Assembly: GCF_041435215.1 (NCBI RefSeq)
Contig: NZ_CP108394.1
Coordinates: 4,278,001 to 4,342,000 of the forward strand
Source of the DNA: Streptomyces sp. NBC_01314
GTDB taxonomy: Bacteria; Actinomycetota; Actinomycetes; Streptomycetales; Streptomycetaceae
Length of the DNA: 64,000 bases
Reading direction: 5' to 3'
This document shows, piece by piece, positions 44,364 to 53,834 of this stretch (position 1 is the first letter of the stretch; each line of letters starts with the position of its first letter). The notes under the pieces are model-generated. The model saw only the letters and a list, made by a program, of their open reading frames with translations, did no database searches and had not been told where the DNA came from. A program made the position numbers and the translations under genes.

Positions 44364-45077
44364 TTACCGCCGCGTCCCACGCGCCCGCCGCGACACGACC
44401 GCCCGCAGCACCCGCCGCCCCTCCGTGGAGACACCGAGCGCCTGCCGCACCCCCGCCACGCCGTGCTGGGCGAGCAGTTCCAGCACCACGACCTGACGGC
44501 GCAGTTCGGCGGCGACGAGATGGGAGGCGCCCTCGGTACGACCCGCGCGGCAGGCCGCCACCGAGTCGTGACCCCCGGCGTCCAACGGGTCGAGCAGCTG
44601 ATGGATCCGCAGGGCGGAGACCGAACACACGTCGGCCCACTCGCGCAGTGCGTCACCGGACCGCTCCACAGGCACCCCGTCGAGCATCCGACGGGCCAGC
44701 AGGACGATCTCCTCGCCCCCACCGGATCCGGATCCGGACCGCGTGTCGGATCCGGATCCGGACCGCGTGTCGGATCCGGATCCGGACCGCGTGTCGGATC
44801 CGGATCCGGAACGCGCGTCGGATCCGGAGCCCGAGCGCGCGTCGGACCGCGTGTCGGAGACGGCGTCGGCGTTTGCGTCGGCCGGGGCCAGTTCGCCCCG
44901 TACCTTCGCCACTCTCTCCCCCCACCCCTCCCCGTCGTCCACCAGACCCGCCCACAGCGGACGCAGAACCTCGTCGTCACCCCCGAGAAGCGGTACGCAA
45001 CGGTCCAAACAAGCCAACCCACTTGCCGCCAGACCACGTTCGTCGGCCTGGGCGATCAGCTCCACCAGACTCATCAC
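44364..45077 (-). CDS. Hypothetical protein with DTRSGSGS repeats
   Basis: A 237-aa protein. The helical N-terminus (MSLVELIAQADERGLAASGL, LLGGDDEVLRPLWAGLVDDG) and helical C-terminus (EIVLLARRMLDGVPVER, LELLAQHGVAGVRQALG) flank five 8-residue repeats (about residues 73-118) encoded by the 24-bp array at 44724-44855. No known domain recognised. The repeat looks like a flexible linker. Confidence 0.6.
   Translation of the reverse strand: MMSLVELIAQADERGLAASGLACLDRCVPLLGGDDEVLRPLWAGLVDDGEGWGERVAKVRGELAPADANADAVSDTRSDARSGSGSDARSGSGSDTRSGSGSDTRSGSGSDTRSGSGSGGGEEIVLLARRMLDGVPVERSGDALREWADVCSVSALRIHQLLDPLDAGGHDSVAACRAGRTEGASHLVAAELRRQVVVLELLAQHGVAGVRQALGVSTEGRRVLRAVVSRRARGTRR
44724..44855. repeat. 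24-bp tandem repeat inside coding sequence
   Basis: The unit begins GGATCCGGATCCGGACCGCG and occurs three times perfectly (44724, 44748, 44772), then twice with changes, then as a half unit. In the gene it encodes DTRSGSGS or DARSGSGS. The 24-bp period keeps the frame. Confidence 0.9.
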
Positions 45078-45159
45078 GCCTCCCCTCTCTCCCGCTCGAC
45101 CACACCCCGGTTATACGGAGCACGCACTTCCCCTTACTGCGTGCGACAACTCAGGAGTG

Positions 45160-45696
45160 TCACAGAGGGACGACCCCGAGCCGGTCGAGCAACCGGAACA
45201 GAATGTTTTCAGCCAGGGGGTCCGCCGGTCCAGGCTCTGAGCTCAACACATCGAGCAGCGACCGTGCGCCGACGGCCCGCCCGGCCTCCGCGGCCCAGCC
45301 GACGGCGCGCTCGGCGGCGTCGCGCGGTTCGAGGAAGTAGTCCTCGACGGTGAGCCCTTCGCCGTCGCCCAGGTACGCGGCCATCGCACGCCGCGCGAGA
45401 CACGTGGTCCACGCCCCGCTCTCCGGCCCGGCGGCCTCGACGACCACGCAGTCGCTGCCCATGACGTAACCGAACAGCGCGGGCGCCCCCGTCTCGCGGG
45501 CCAGCGCGTTCATGTTCCCGATGTCGCCGGTGCCCCCCGCGGCCTCGCCACCGGGCGCGCCCGTCGGATACGCCCACACCTGCCAGCCGCCGGCCGCCGT
45601 CACACACAGCGTCAAACCCTCGGCCCTGTCCAGCGCGTCCAGCTCCGCGAGGGGCCGCCCGCTTCTGCCCACGACGTAGTACCCCCAGTACCCCAT
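45160..45696 (-). CDS. Conserved hypothetical protein
   Basis: A 178-aa soluble protein beginning MGYWGYYVVGRSGRPLAELD. The N-terminal half forms alternating strands (GLTLCVTAAGGWQVWAYPTG) and mid-protein reads GYVMGSDCVVVEAAG; the C-terminal half is helical (CLARRAMAAYLGDGEGL, VGWAAEAGRAVGARSLLDVL). It resembles a Streptomyces family of unknown function. An alternative start at 45714 adds six residues. Confidence 0.65.
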   Translation of the reverse strand: MGYWGYYVVGRSGRPLAELDALDRAEGLTLCVTAAGGWQVWAYPTGAPGGEAAGGTGDIGNMNALARETGAPALFGYVMGSDCVVVEAAGPESGAWTTCLARRAMAAYLGDGEGLTVEDYFLEPRDAAERAVGWAAEAGRAVGARSLLDVLSSEPGPADPLAENILFRLLDRLGVVPL

Positions 45697-45792
45697 ACCG
45701 GGAATACACCACATCCGTACGGCGGTCCGCGCCCGGAATGAGGCAATCCGCACGGTCGCGTGAAGACGGCCCACAGCCTGACGGTCTCAGAG

Positions 45793-45868
45793 GGTGACGG
45801 ACTCAGACGGTCACGGACTCCGTCTCACGCGGTGACGGACTCAGACGCTGACGGACTCCGGCTCACGC
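45793..45868. repeat. 38-bp direct repeat
   Basis: Two adjacent copies begin GGTGACGGACTCAGACG and end CTCACGC. They span the 3' end of the DUF4328 gene, so the second copy supplies its last codons. Confidence 0.75.
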
Positions 45869-46644
45869 GGACCGGTCCGCGCCCTGCCGTCCTGCATGCG
45901 CGTGAGCGCGAGGACGAAGAGGGCAGCGAACAATGCGGACACGATTTCGAGAGAGTCCCCGAACAGCATCCACTGGGCGGCCAGCCGGTATTCCTCGACC
46001 TCCTCCGCCCTGAGGTACGCCCTGTCCCCGGCCTCTCCCGCGAAGAGGCTGAGCAGCCACAGCGTCCACCAGGTGTTGACGAGCGCGTGAGACCGGGGCT
46101 TCTCCCACGGACTGCTCGCGTCCCAGCAGTCGATCGCGATCCGGCGCGGGAACCACAGGTTCACCACGGGAACGAACCAGGCGCCGATCGCCCAGCCCCG
46201 CTTCTTCCGATGCCCGAAGGGGTCGAACACCTCGGCGTTGACCCGCACCCGGTGGAACCAGATCAGGAAGACGACGATCGCGGCGACGTAGGTGAGCGTC
46301 TGGAGGACACCGGCCAGGACGATGAGCCGGTCCGCCCGGTCGTAGTCCCGCTCCAGGGCCACGCCCCAGTCGTCGGCGGCCATCCGGTTCATCACATCGA
46401 GGAGCGAGAGGTCCGCCCACACCGCGACCAGGTCGGCAGCGGCGACCGCCCCGAGCAGGATCACCACCGCCCGCCCCAGCCCCACCGGCGACCGCAGCCA
46501 GGCGGTCCCGTGCGGCGTCACCACGGGAAAACCCGTTGCCGAGCCCCCGCCGGCGGCCGGACCTCCGTAGCCCCCGGCCTCACACGAGCGGCACAGGATG
46601 CCGTCGGGCGCCGCTTCGGAATGCCTACAGCGCGTACAGAACAT
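45841..46644 (-). CDS. DUF4328 membrane protein with N-terminal zinc ribbon
   Basis: A 267-aa protein. It opens MFCTRCRHSE then GILCRSCEAGG, a zinc ribbon with two CxxC pairs. Hydrophobic segments follow near residues 55-75, 110-130, 150-170 and 215-245. The motif FLIWFHRVRVNAEVF with WAIGAWFVPVVNLWFPRRI is characteristic of DUF4328. Function unknown. Confidence 0.8.
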   Translation of the reverse strand: MFCTRCRHSEAAPDGILCRSCEAGGYGGPAAGGGSATGFPVVTPHGTAWLRSPVGLGRAVVILLGAVAAADLVAVWADLSLLDVMNRMAADDWGVALERDYDRADRLIVLAGVLQTLTYVAAIVVFLIWFHRVRVNAEVFDPFGHRKKRGWAIGAWFVPVVNLWFPRRIAIDCWDASSPWEKPRSHALVNTWWTLWLLSLFAGEAGDRAYLRAEEVEEYRLAAQWMLFGDSLEIVSALFAALFVLALTRMQDGRARTGPREPESVSV

Positions 46645-46832
46645 GATGGAGCCCCCTGTGGTCGCACCCGAGCCAAGCCCTCCCCAGACCTTCACGCTCG
46701 GCAATCAGAACAGGCGGAACATACGGTTCGCCCGCCCCGCCCGTCCACTCGATTCGCCGTCCACTGGGTTTCCCCGTCCACTCGCTTTCGGCGCGGCCCA
46801 GCCCTGCGCCTGCGCGGGTCCCCGCCCGCAGG

Positions 46833-48527
46833 TCAGCTCACCTTCGCCGCCAGCTCGCGGAACTCCGCCCAGCTCAGCGCCGGCTTCCCCGGATCCCACA
46901 GCTTCTGCGACAGCGCCCGCAGCGGCATCCGGACGCCCGCCGCGACCTGCGCCTCGGTCTGCCGGTTCGCGAGGTCGCACCAGACGGCGAAGACACCGCC
47001 GAGGATCTGGTCGTCGTACTGCGCGGGGACGGCGGTCGTGCCCCGCAGCACCCGGGGGGTCCAGGACTCGTAGATGCGCTGCCCGGTCGGGTAGACGAAC
47101 TGGTTGGGCTCGCCGAGGACGTAGTACAGGTACTCGTCGTTGTAGTTGATCACCTGCCGCCCGGCGCTCAGATACTCGACCGGCGGCCGGGCCCCGATCT
47201 CCTTGCCCGTCCAGTACGCGACCTGGATCGACTTGTCCGCCTGCACCGACCCGCCCCGGAAGAACCCGTCGTTCCAGGCCCGTACGGTCCGGTCGTGGCC
47301 GCGCATCACCTTGGCGCGGTCGTTCAGCCAGCCGGTCGCGAGGTCGGCGACGGTCGCGCCGGAGCCGTACTTCGCCCGCGCGGCGGCGGCCAGCCCCGGG
47401 TAGGACGCCTCGGGGTTCGACACCATCAGCGCCCGGTACTCGTCGCCGCCCAGATGCCAGTACGCGCCGTCGAAGAGGCCGGCGTACTCGTCCAGCAGCT
47501 CGTCCACGACCTCGGCGGACTCCGGGTTGGCGATGTCGACGGCTCCGCTCGCGGCCACGCCCTGGGCGTTCCTCAGCTGCAGCCCCGGATTGCCCGCGAT
47601 CACGGCGCCCAGATGCCCGGGGGAGTCGATCTCCGGTACGACCTGGATGTGCCGGCTCTCCGCGAGGTCCAGGATCTTCTTCACCTGGGCCTTGGTGAGG
47701 TGCTGGTCCGACACCACCTCGGGGTGGCTCGTGGACTCGATCCGGAAGCCCTGGTCGTCGGAGAAGTGCAGCCCGAGCTGGTTGTACTTGAGGTCGCCCA
47801 GCTCACGGACGCGGTCCTCGATCCAGCCGGCCGTGAAGTGCTTGCGCGCGATGTCGAGCATGAACCCGCGCTGCGGCTTGGCCGGCTCGTCCCGGACGAC
47901 GCCCTCCGGCGCCGTACCGCCGCCGCGGACCTCCTGCTTCAGGGTGCGCGTCCCGTAGAAGACGCCCGCCTCGGCGGGGGCGGCGATCCGTACCCGCCGG
48001 TCCTTCACCGTCAGCGTGTAGGCCTCCGACCTCGGCTCGTCCGCCCCGGTCAGCGCCAGCTCCACGTCCCCGTCCCGGGGCCGCGCCTCCCCCGCGAAGG
48101 CCAGCCCCAGCTCCCCGGCGGTCAGCCGACCCTCGTCTGCCAGTGCCGCGTTCCGTACGACGACCCGACCCCCGTCGGCGGGCTTCCAGCCGGGGCCACG
48201 GGCGGCCTCGTGCTGCCGTACGGCGGGGATGGTGCGCGGCTGCTGGGACAGCGGATACGAGCGCGAGGGTGACGGAGACGCGGACGGCGAACTCCGGGCG
48301 GCGCTCACGGACGACCGCGCCGGCGAGGGCTCCGACCCGCCGGGTGTGCGCTTCCCGTCGCCCGGCCACACGGTCACGGCCGCCGCCACCGCGCCGCCCG
48401 CCAGGACGACCCCGGCACCCAGGAGCAACCCTTTCGACGTGATCGCCGTCTTCCTGCGGGGCGCCCTGCGCCTACCCCGGTTCACGACGCGCCCCCGGTC
48501 CCGGTCCCGGTCCCGATCAGCATCCAC
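46833..48527 (-). CDS. Exported beta-N-acetylhexosaminidase (GH20)
   Basis: A 564-aa glycosidase. An Arg/Asp-rich cytosolic start precedes one membrane or signal helix near residues 33-52 (GLLLGAGVVLAGGAVAAAV) and a Ser/Pro linker. A GH20b accessory domain (residues about 95-205) leads into the GH20 barrel: RGFMLDIARKHFTAGWIEDR, NQLGLHFSDDQGFRIES, VVPEIDSPGHLGAVI and the catalytic Asp-Glu pair in YWHLGGDEYRAL. It trims terminal GlcNAc/GalNAc from chitin- or wall-derived sugars outside the cell. Confidence 0.9.
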   Translation of the reverse strand: MDADRDRDRDRGRVVNRGRRRAPRRKTAITSKGLLLGAGVVLAGGAVAAAVTVWPGDGKRTPGGSEPSPARSSVSAARSSPSASPSPSRSYPLSQQPRTIPAVRQHEAARGPGWKPADGGRVVVRNAALADEGRLTAGELGLAFAGEARPRDGDVELALTGADEPRSEAYTLTVKDRRVRIAAPAEAGVFYGTRTLKQEVRGGGTAPEGVVRDEPAKPQRGFMLDIARKHFTAGWIEDRVRELGDLKYNQLGLHFSDDQGFRIESTSHPEVVSDQHLTKAQVKKILDLAESRHIQVVPEIDSPGHLGAVIAGNPGLQLRNAQGVAASGAVDIANPESAEVVDELLDEYAGLFDGAYWHLGGDEYRALMVSNPEASYPGLAAAARAKYGSGATVADLATGWLNDRAKVMRGHDRTVRAWNDGFFRGGSVQADKSIQVAYWTGKEIGARPPVEYLSAGRQVINYNDEYLYYVLGEPNQFVYPTGQRIYESWTPRVLRGTTAVPAQYDDQILGGVFAVWCDLANRQTEAQVAAGVRMPLRALSQKLWDPGKPALSWAEFRELAAKVS

Positions 48528-48708
48528 GACATCTCACGCACCTCTCGCCCGCACCTTCCCCCGGTCTTCTTCCGGTCTTCTTCCGCTCTTCTCCCGGTCC
48601 CTTCCGAGCCCCCTTGTCGAACCTACGACGTCCCACCGTCCCATCCGTCCACCACAGGTTCCGAAACTCTCCCGTTCGGGTGAATTTCGGGCATCGAACG
48701 GACAGCTC

Positions 48709-49329
48709 ATGACCCGCCTCGATAACGTGGTGGCACATTTCGCACAGCCTGCCCAGCCGACCCCTACGCACCGCCGAGGAACCACGCTGCCTCCGCACCG
48801 TCTCCCCCACCTCCCCGGCCAGGTCGCCATACCGGAGCAGGTCCGCACCCCCGGCCCGTCGGCCCTGGAGCGGTTCAACCACACCCCGGCCGACCTCACC
48901 CGGCAGGCTCTCCTCACCTGCCTGCGCAGTCTCCGCTGGGCCCAGCGCCTCACCGACCACCGCCCCTACCCCGACCTCGACGCGCTCCTCGCCGCGTCGG
49001 ACGAGGCCGCGTACGACCTCACGGCGGCCGACCTGGCGGAGGCCCTGGCCGGCGAGACCCTCCCCGCCCTCCCCGACGACACCTACGGCGTGGCTCACAC
49101 CGCCCTGAACGCCGCCCACGCCGCCTACGAGGCCCGCTTCGGCCACCTCTTCGTGATCTCCCAGGCCGGCGCCCACCCCGACGAACTCCTCGACCGCACC
49201 CTGGAGGGCATCCGCTCCCGCCTCACGAACGACCCGGAGGAGGAACGGGTGGTGGTGGCAGAAGAACTGCGCCGCCTGGCCAAGGAACGCCTCACCACCC
49301 ACCTGACCGGCCCGAAGCCCCGCCTCTAG
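48709..49329 (+). CDS. OHCU-decarboxylase-like protein lacking the HPRIG motif
   Basis: A 206-aa protein. The pattern ALERFNHTPADLTRQALLTC, RPYPDLDALLAASDEAAYDL, YEARFGHLFVISQAG and VVAEELRRLAKERLTTHL follows 2-oxo-4-hydroxy-4-carboxy-5-ureidoimidazoline decarboxylases of urate breakdown. The family's catalytic His segment (HPRIG) should come after DLAEALA, but here the sequence is GETLPALPDDTYG. Catalysis by the usual route is therefore doubtful. The ATG at 48709 is used; sequence upstream is non-coding in style. Confidence 0.7.
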   Translation: MTRLDNVVAHFAQPAQPTPTHRRGTTLPPHRLPHLPGQVAIPEQVRTPGPSALERFNHTPADLTRQALLTCLRSLRWAQRLTDHRPYPDLDALLAASDEAAYDLTAADLAEALAGETLPALPDDTYGVAHTALNAAHAAYEARFGHLFVISQAGAHPDELLDRTLEGIRSRLTNDPEEERVVVAEELRRLAKERLTTHLTGPKPRL

Positions 49330-49541
49330 CCTGGCAACGCACGCGGCACCCACCCCGGATGCCACCCGCTACTCACCCTTACGTGCGCCTTTGTATGCCA
49401 GTTTGATCACACCAACCATCCCGGCTTAAGCCAAGTGCAACGACGTCGCTACCATGGCCGGGGCCGGTGGACCGTACCCGGCCGGGTCAGACCGACAAGC
49501 AAGCCGGCCGGCCCCAATCCCCGCTCCCGGAGGGTTCTTCC
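49330..49541 (+). promoter_or_regulatory. Promoter region of sdhCDAB
   Basis: A comparatively AT-richer stretch in the 212 bp before sdhC contains TTGATC near 49403 and TACCAT near 49451, which could be promoter elements. No gene seen. Exact start of transcription cannot be told. Confidence 0.35.
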
Positions 49542-49922
49542 GTGCCGGCTGGAACGCTGTACCGCGGCCGGGAAGGAATGTGGTCCTGGGTGGCTCATCG
49601 AGTCACCGGCGTCCTCATCTTCTTCTTCCTGTTCGTACACGTGCTGGACACCGCTCTCGTCCGCGTCTCCCCCGACGCATACGACAAGGTCGTGGCCACG
49701 TACAAGACGCCGATCGTCGCGCTGCTGGAATACGGCCTCGTCGCCGCCATCCTCTTCCACGCGCTCAACGGTCTTCGGGTCATCGCCGTCGACTTCTGGT
49801 CGAACGGCCCCCGTCACCAGAAGACGATGCTCTGGTCCGTCGTCGGCATCTGGCTCGTGCTGATGGTCGGGGCCCTGTACCCCGTCCTCGGCCACGCCGT
49901 CCGTGAAGTCTTCGGGAGCTGA
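49542..49922 (+). CDS. sdhC: Succinate dehydrogenase cytochrome b556 subunit
   Basis: A 126-aa membrane anchor of complex II. It starts TLYRGREGMWSWVAHRVTGV, the classic SdhC signature, with His residues in the first two helices (AHRVTG, FLFVHVLDT) for haem and quinone binding, and has three membrane helices. GTG 49542 follows CGGAGGG. First gene of sdhCDAB, five bases before sdhD. Confidence 0.92.
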   Translation: MPAGTLYRGREGMWSWVAHRVTGVLIFFFLFVHVLDTALVRVSPDAYDKVVATYKTPIVALLEYGLVAAILFHALNGLRVIAVDFWSNGPRHQKTMLWSVVGIWLVLMVGALYPVLGHAVREVFGS

Positions 49923-49927
49923 GACAG

Positions 49928-50419
49928 ATGTCCGCCACTGAAACCACCGCATCCGGCATCGGCCCCGTCGAGGGCGCCGGGGAGCTGTCGGGCTACAGCC
50001 CCGACAACCCGGCCCCCTTCATCGAGCCGCCCCGCAAGCGCACCAAGAAGACCCCGAAGTCCACCCGCGGCAACTTCGAGATGGCCGCGTGGCTCTTCAT
50101 GCGCCTGTCCGGCATCGTCCTGGTCGTCCTGGTCATCGGCCACCTGCTCATCCAGCTCGTCCTCGACGGCGGCGTCTCCAAGATCGGCTTCGCGTTCGTC
50201 GCGGGCCGCTGGGCGTCCCCGTTCTGGCAGACCTGGGACCTGCTGATGCTGTGGCTCGCGATGCTGCACGGCGCGAACGGCCTGCGCACGGTCATCAACG
50301 ACTACGCGGAGCGCCCGAACACCCGCCTGTGGCTGAAGGGTCTGCTCTACACCGCCACGGTGTTCACCATCCTGCTGGGCACGCTGGTGATCTTCACCTT
50401 CGACCCGAACATCCGCTAG
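49928..50419 (+). CDS. sdhD: Succinate dehydrogenase hydrophobic anchor subunit
   Basis: A 163-aa second membrane anchor. A polar N-terminal 55 residues lead into three helices: [40 protein letters not shown] and [19 protein letters not shown]. The RLSG and GHL positions match SdhD haem and quinone contacts. It is 23 bp before sdhA. Confidence 0.92.
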   Translation: MSATETTASGIGPVEGAGELSGYSPDNPAPFIEPPRKRTKKTPKSTRGNFEMAAWLFMRLSGIVLVVLVIGHLLIQLVLDGGVSKIGFAFVAGRWASPFWQTWDLLMLWLAMLHGANGLRTVINDYAERPNTRLWLKGLLYTATVFTILLGTLVIFTFDPNIR

Positions 50420-50442
50420 GCACGGGGCTGAGGCAACCGATC

Positions 50443-52197
50443 ATGAAGATCCACAAGTACGACACCGTCATCGTCGGCGCCGGCGGCGCCGGTATGCGCG
50501 CGGCCATCGAGTCCACGCAGCGCAGCCGTACCGCCGTGCTGACCAAGCTGTACCCCACCCGCTCCCACACGGGCGCCGCGCAGGGCGGCATGGCCGCCGC
50601 GCTCGCCAACGTGGAGGAGGACAACTGGGAGTGGCACACCTTCGACACGATCAAGGGCGGTGACTACCTGGTCGACCAGGACGCCGCCGAGATCCTGGCG
50701 AAGGAGGCCATCGACTCCGTCCTCGACCTGGAGAAGATGGGCCTGCCGTTCAACCGGACGCCCAACGGGACGATCGACCAGCGCCGCTTCGGCGGTCACA
50801 GCCGCAACCACGGCGAGGCCCCGGTCCGCCGTTCCTGCTACGCGGCCGACCGCACCGGCCACATGATCCTCCAGACGCTGTACCAGAACTGCGTCAAGCA
50901 CGGCGTGGAGTTCTTCAACGAGTTCTACGTCCTGGACCAGCTGATCACCGAGGTCGACGGCGTCAAGAAGTCGGCGGGCGTCGTCGCGTACGAACTCGCC
51001 ACCGGTGAGATCCACATCTTCCAGGCGAAGGCCGTGATCTACGCGTCCGGCGGCACCGGCAAGTTCTTCAAGGTGACGTCGAACGCGCACACGCTGACCG
51101 GTGACGGCCAGGCGGCCGTGTACCGCCGGGGTCTGCCGCTGGAGGACATGGAGTTCTTCCAGTTCCACCCGACCGGCATCTGGCGCATGGGCATCCTGCT
51201 GACGGAGGGCGCCCGCGGTGAGGGCGGCATCCTCCGCAACAAGGACGGCGAGCGCTTCATGGAGAAGTACGCGCCGGTGATGAAGGACCTGGCCTCGCGA
51301 GACGTGGTGTCGAGGTCCATCTACACGGAGATCCGCGAGGGCCGCGGCTGCGGTCCCGAGGGCGACCACGTCTACCTGGACCTGACACACCTCCCGCCGG
51401 AGCAGCTCGACGCCAAGCTCCCGGACATCACCGAGTTCGCGCGGACGTACCTCGGCATCGAGCCCTACACGGACCCGATCCCGATCCAGCCGACCGCGCA
51501 CTACGCCATGGGCGGCATCCCGACGAACGTCCGGGGTGAGGTCCTGATCGACAACACCACCGTCGTTCCGGGCCTGTACGCCGCCGGTGAGGTCGCCTGT
51601 GTCTCCGTGCACGGCGCCAACCGTCTCGGCACGAACTCACTGCTCGACATCAACGTGTTCGGCAAGCGGGCCGGCATCGCGGCCGCCGACTACTCCCAGA
51701 CGGCCGACTTCGTCGAGCTGCCGGAGAACCCGGAGTCGCTGGTCGTCGAGCAGATCGAGCGGCTGCGCACGGCCACGGGCAACGAGCGCGTGGCGGACCT
51801 GCGGCGCGAGCTGCAGGAGACCATGGACGCCAACGTCATGGTGTTCCGCACCGAGCAGACGATCAAGACGGCCGTCGAGAAGATCGCCGAGCTGCGCGCG
51901 CGCTACAAGAACGTGGCGATCCAGGACAAGGGCCGCCGGTTCAACACCGACCTCCTGGAGGCCGTCGAGCTGGGCAACCTGCTCGACCTGGCCGAGGTCA
52001 TGGCCGTGTCCGCACTCGCCCGCAAGGAGTCCCGCGGCGGTCACTACCGCGAGGACTACCCGAACCGCGACGACGTCAACTTCATGCGCCACACCATGGC
52101 GTACCGCGAGGTCGGCGACGACGGCACCGAGTCGATCCGTCTCGACTACAAGCCGGTCGTCCAGACCCGCTACCAGCCGATGGAGCGTAAGTACTGA
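50443..52197 (+). CDS. sdhA: Succinate dehydrogenase flavoprotein subunit
   Basis: A 584-aa catalytic subunit that oxidises succinate to fumarate. FAD-binding: [20 protein letters not shown], and the covalent-flavin His in [16 protein letters not shown]. Substrate and catalytic segments: [31 protein letters not shown], and [11 protein letters not shown] with [20 protein letters not shown]. The ATG at 50443 gives the usual N-terminus. Its stop overlaps the sdhB ATG by one base. Confidence 0.96.
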   Translation: MKIHKYDTVIVGAGGAGMRAAIESTQRSRTAVLTKLYPTRSHTGAAQGGMAAALANVEEDNWEWHTFDTIKGGDYLVDQDAAEILAKEAIDSVLDLEKMGLPFNRTPNGTIDQRRFGGHSRNHGEAPVRRSCYAADRTGHMILQTLYQNCVKHGVEFFNEFYVLDQLITEVDGVKKSAGVVAYELATGEIHIFQAKAVIYASGGTGKFFKVTSNAHTLTGDGQAAVYRRGLPLEDMEFFQFHPTGIWRMGILLTEGARGEGGILRNKDGERFMEKYAPVMKDLASRDVVSRSIYTEIREGRGCGPEGDHVYLDLTHLPPEQLDAKLPDITEFARTYLGIEPYTDPIPIQPTAHYAMGGIPTNVRGEVLIDNTTVVPGLYAAGEVACVSVHGANRLGTNSLLDINVFGKRAGIAAADYSQTADFVELPENPESLVVEQIERLRTATGNERVADLRRELQETMDANVMVFRTEQTIKTAVEKIAELRARYKNVAIQDKGRRFNTDLLEAVELGNLLDLAEVMAVSALARKESRGGHYREDYPNRDDVNFMRHTMAYREVGDDGTESIRLDYKPVVQTRYQPMERKY

Positions 52198-52976
52198 TGG
52201 CAACCCCGACCCTGGACAAGACGGACGCGGCAGGCAGCCCCGAGCCCGGTTTCGCCGACTCCCCGTACATCACGGTCACCTTCCGCATCCGTCGCTTCAA
52301 CTCCGAAGTCTCGGCTGAGGCGACCTGGGAAGACTTCCAGCTGGAGATCGACCCCAAGGAGCGCGTCCTCGACGGCCTCCACAAGATCAAGTGGGACGTC
52401 GACGGCACGCTGACGTTCCGCCGCTCCTGCGCGCACGGCATCTGCGGCTCGGACGCCATGCGGATCAACGGCAGGAACCGTCTGGCCTGCAAGACGCTGA
52501 TCAAGGACATCAACCCCGAGAAGCCGATCACGGTCGAGCCCATCAAGGGCCTCACGGTCCTCAAGGACCTCGTCGTGGACATGGAGCCGTTCTTCCAGGC
52601 GTACCGGGACGTGATGCCCTTCCTGATCACGAAGGACACCAACGAGCCGACGCGCGAGCGTTTCCAGACCGCCGAGGACCGCGAGCGCTTCGACGACACC
52701 ACGAAGTGCATCCTCTGCGCCGCGTGCACGTCCTCGTGCCCGGTGTTCTGGAACGATGGCCAGTACTTCGGTCCGGCCGCCATCGTCAACGCGCACCGCT
52801 TCATCTTCGACTCGCGTGACGAGGCGGGCGAGCAGCGCCTGGAGATCCTCAACGACAAGGACGGCGTGTGGCGTTGCCGTACGACGTTCAACTGCACGGA
52901 CGCCTGCCCGCGCGGTATCGAGGTCACCAAGGCGATCCAGGAGGTGAAGCGGGCGCTCATCACGCGCCGCTTCTGA
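52197..52976 (+). CDS. sdhB: Succinate dehydrogenase iron-sulfur subunit
   Basis: A 259-aa electron-transfer subunit. The [2Fe-2S] site is SCAHGICGSDAMRINGRNRL followed by AC, with Asp at the third ligand position as in E. coli SdhB. The [4Fe-4S] site is CILCAACTSSCPVF and the [3Fe-4S] region is FNCTDACPRGIEV. Last gene of the operon, followed by a strong terminator. Confidence 0.96.
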   Translation: MATPTLDKTDAAGSPEPGFADSPYITVTFRIRRFNSEVSAEATWEDFQLEIDPKERVLDGLHKIKWDVDGTLTFRRSCAHGICGSDAMRINGRNRLACKTLIKDINPEKPITVEPIKGLTVLKDLVVDMEPFFQAYRDVMPFLITKDTNEPTRERFQTAEDRERFDDTTKCILCAACTSSCPVFWNDGQYFGPAAIVNAHRFIFDSRDEAGEQRLEILNDKDGVWRCRTTFNCTDACPRGIEVTKAIQEVKRALITRRF

Positions 52977-52991
52977 TCCGCCGTCGCAACG

Positions 52992-53033
52992 CATGAGGAA
53001 GGCCCGCAGGTTCACCTGCGGGCCTTCCTCATG
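52992..53033. terminator. Terminator of sdhCDAB
   Basis: A perfect 19-bp inverted repeat begins CATGAGGAAGGCCCGCAGG and has a four-base TTCA loop, 15 bp after the sdhB stop. Beyond it to 53197 there are short direct repeats of CCCCAAGGCCTCAC and no gene. Confidence 0.9.
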
Positions 53034-53197
53034 CCCGGCGTACGCGGGCGTTCTCACGCCTCACGCCCCAAGGCCTCACCGCCCCAAGGCCTCACGCCCC
53101 AAGCACGAGGGCCCCGTCCCCGTGCGGAGCTCAGAGGGAAGCTCCGCGGCGGACGAGGCCCTTCGGTCGATCACCTCGGCGGTGATCCTCAGCGCGA

Positions 53198-53461
53198 TCA
53201 GCCGCGCAGGACGCGGCCCTGCGCGTCGGTGCGGTCGTTGCTCGTGAGGAACAGGATGCCGTCGATCAGGGCCCAGAAGCCCAGGCCACCGCAGGTGAGG
53301 AGCTGGGCGACGCCCACGCCGACGGAACCGACGTAGAAACGACCGATGCCGAGCGTGCCGAGGAAGAGCTGCAGAACGCCGGCGACGATCTTCGACTTGT
53401 CGGAGTACGGGCGCCCCTGCGGGTCGTGGCCGAAGGGAGCGTCAGGGGTGGGGACGGTCAT
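53198..53461 (-). CDS. TM2-domain protein (short)
   Basis: An 87-aa protein. MTVPTPDAPFGHDPQGRPYS leads into a TM2 domain: SKIVAGVLQLFLGTLGIGRF, YVGSVGVGVAQLLTCGGLGF, WALIDGILFLT. It ends DAQGRVLRG, identical to the end of the second TM2 protein at 54226. Two membrane helices. The two TM2 genes are paralogues flanking a DUF2752 gene. Confidence 0.88.
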   Translation of the reverse strand: MTVPTPDAPFGHDPQGRPYSDKSKIVAGVLQLFLGTLGIGRFYVGSVGVGVAQLLTCGGLGFWALIDGILFLTSNDRTDAQGRVLRG

Positions 53462-53834
53462 GGAAGTAACTCCTGGATGTACTGACTGAATAACCGAAGC
53501 GGATTGCTCCGGGGGGAGTCCAGGAGAGAAGGCGCGGCAAGAACCGGCAGCGATCGGGCACGGCAAATACCGGCCAGCGATCGAGCACGACGTAGTCCCC
53601 CGTCATCCCCCCTGTAGCCGTTGCAGCGTAATGAGACGCAGGGGGCGGATGGGAGGGGAACCAAGCGATCGTTCCGATTCCGTGATCCGATTCCAGCCAA
53701 CTTGCGACAACTGGGCAACATAAAGCGGGCGTAAGGGATTTACGGGGGCGGGGCGAGGGAAGAAAGGAGGGTTCGGCGGCGCCGACTCGACCACTCAGCG
53801 GTCGCCCAGGGATCGCTCAGTGCGCTCAGTGCGC
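53462..53834. other. Intergenic region upstream of short TM2 gene
   Basis: About 370 bp with no convincing gene. Contains three direct copies of GCGCTCAGT near 53814-53841 that run into the end of the DUF2752 gene, and several copies of GCGATCG-like words. Presumably holds the TM2 promoter. Confidence 0.45.

Noticed and set aside
44724..44855. CRISPR-like or transposon end repeats
   Set aside because: Units are contiguous, 24 bp, in frame with a gene and without spacers.
52197..52976. Missing third Cys in the SdhB [2Fe-2S] site as a defect
   Set aside because: Asp at this position is normal in many SdhB proteins, including that of E. coli.
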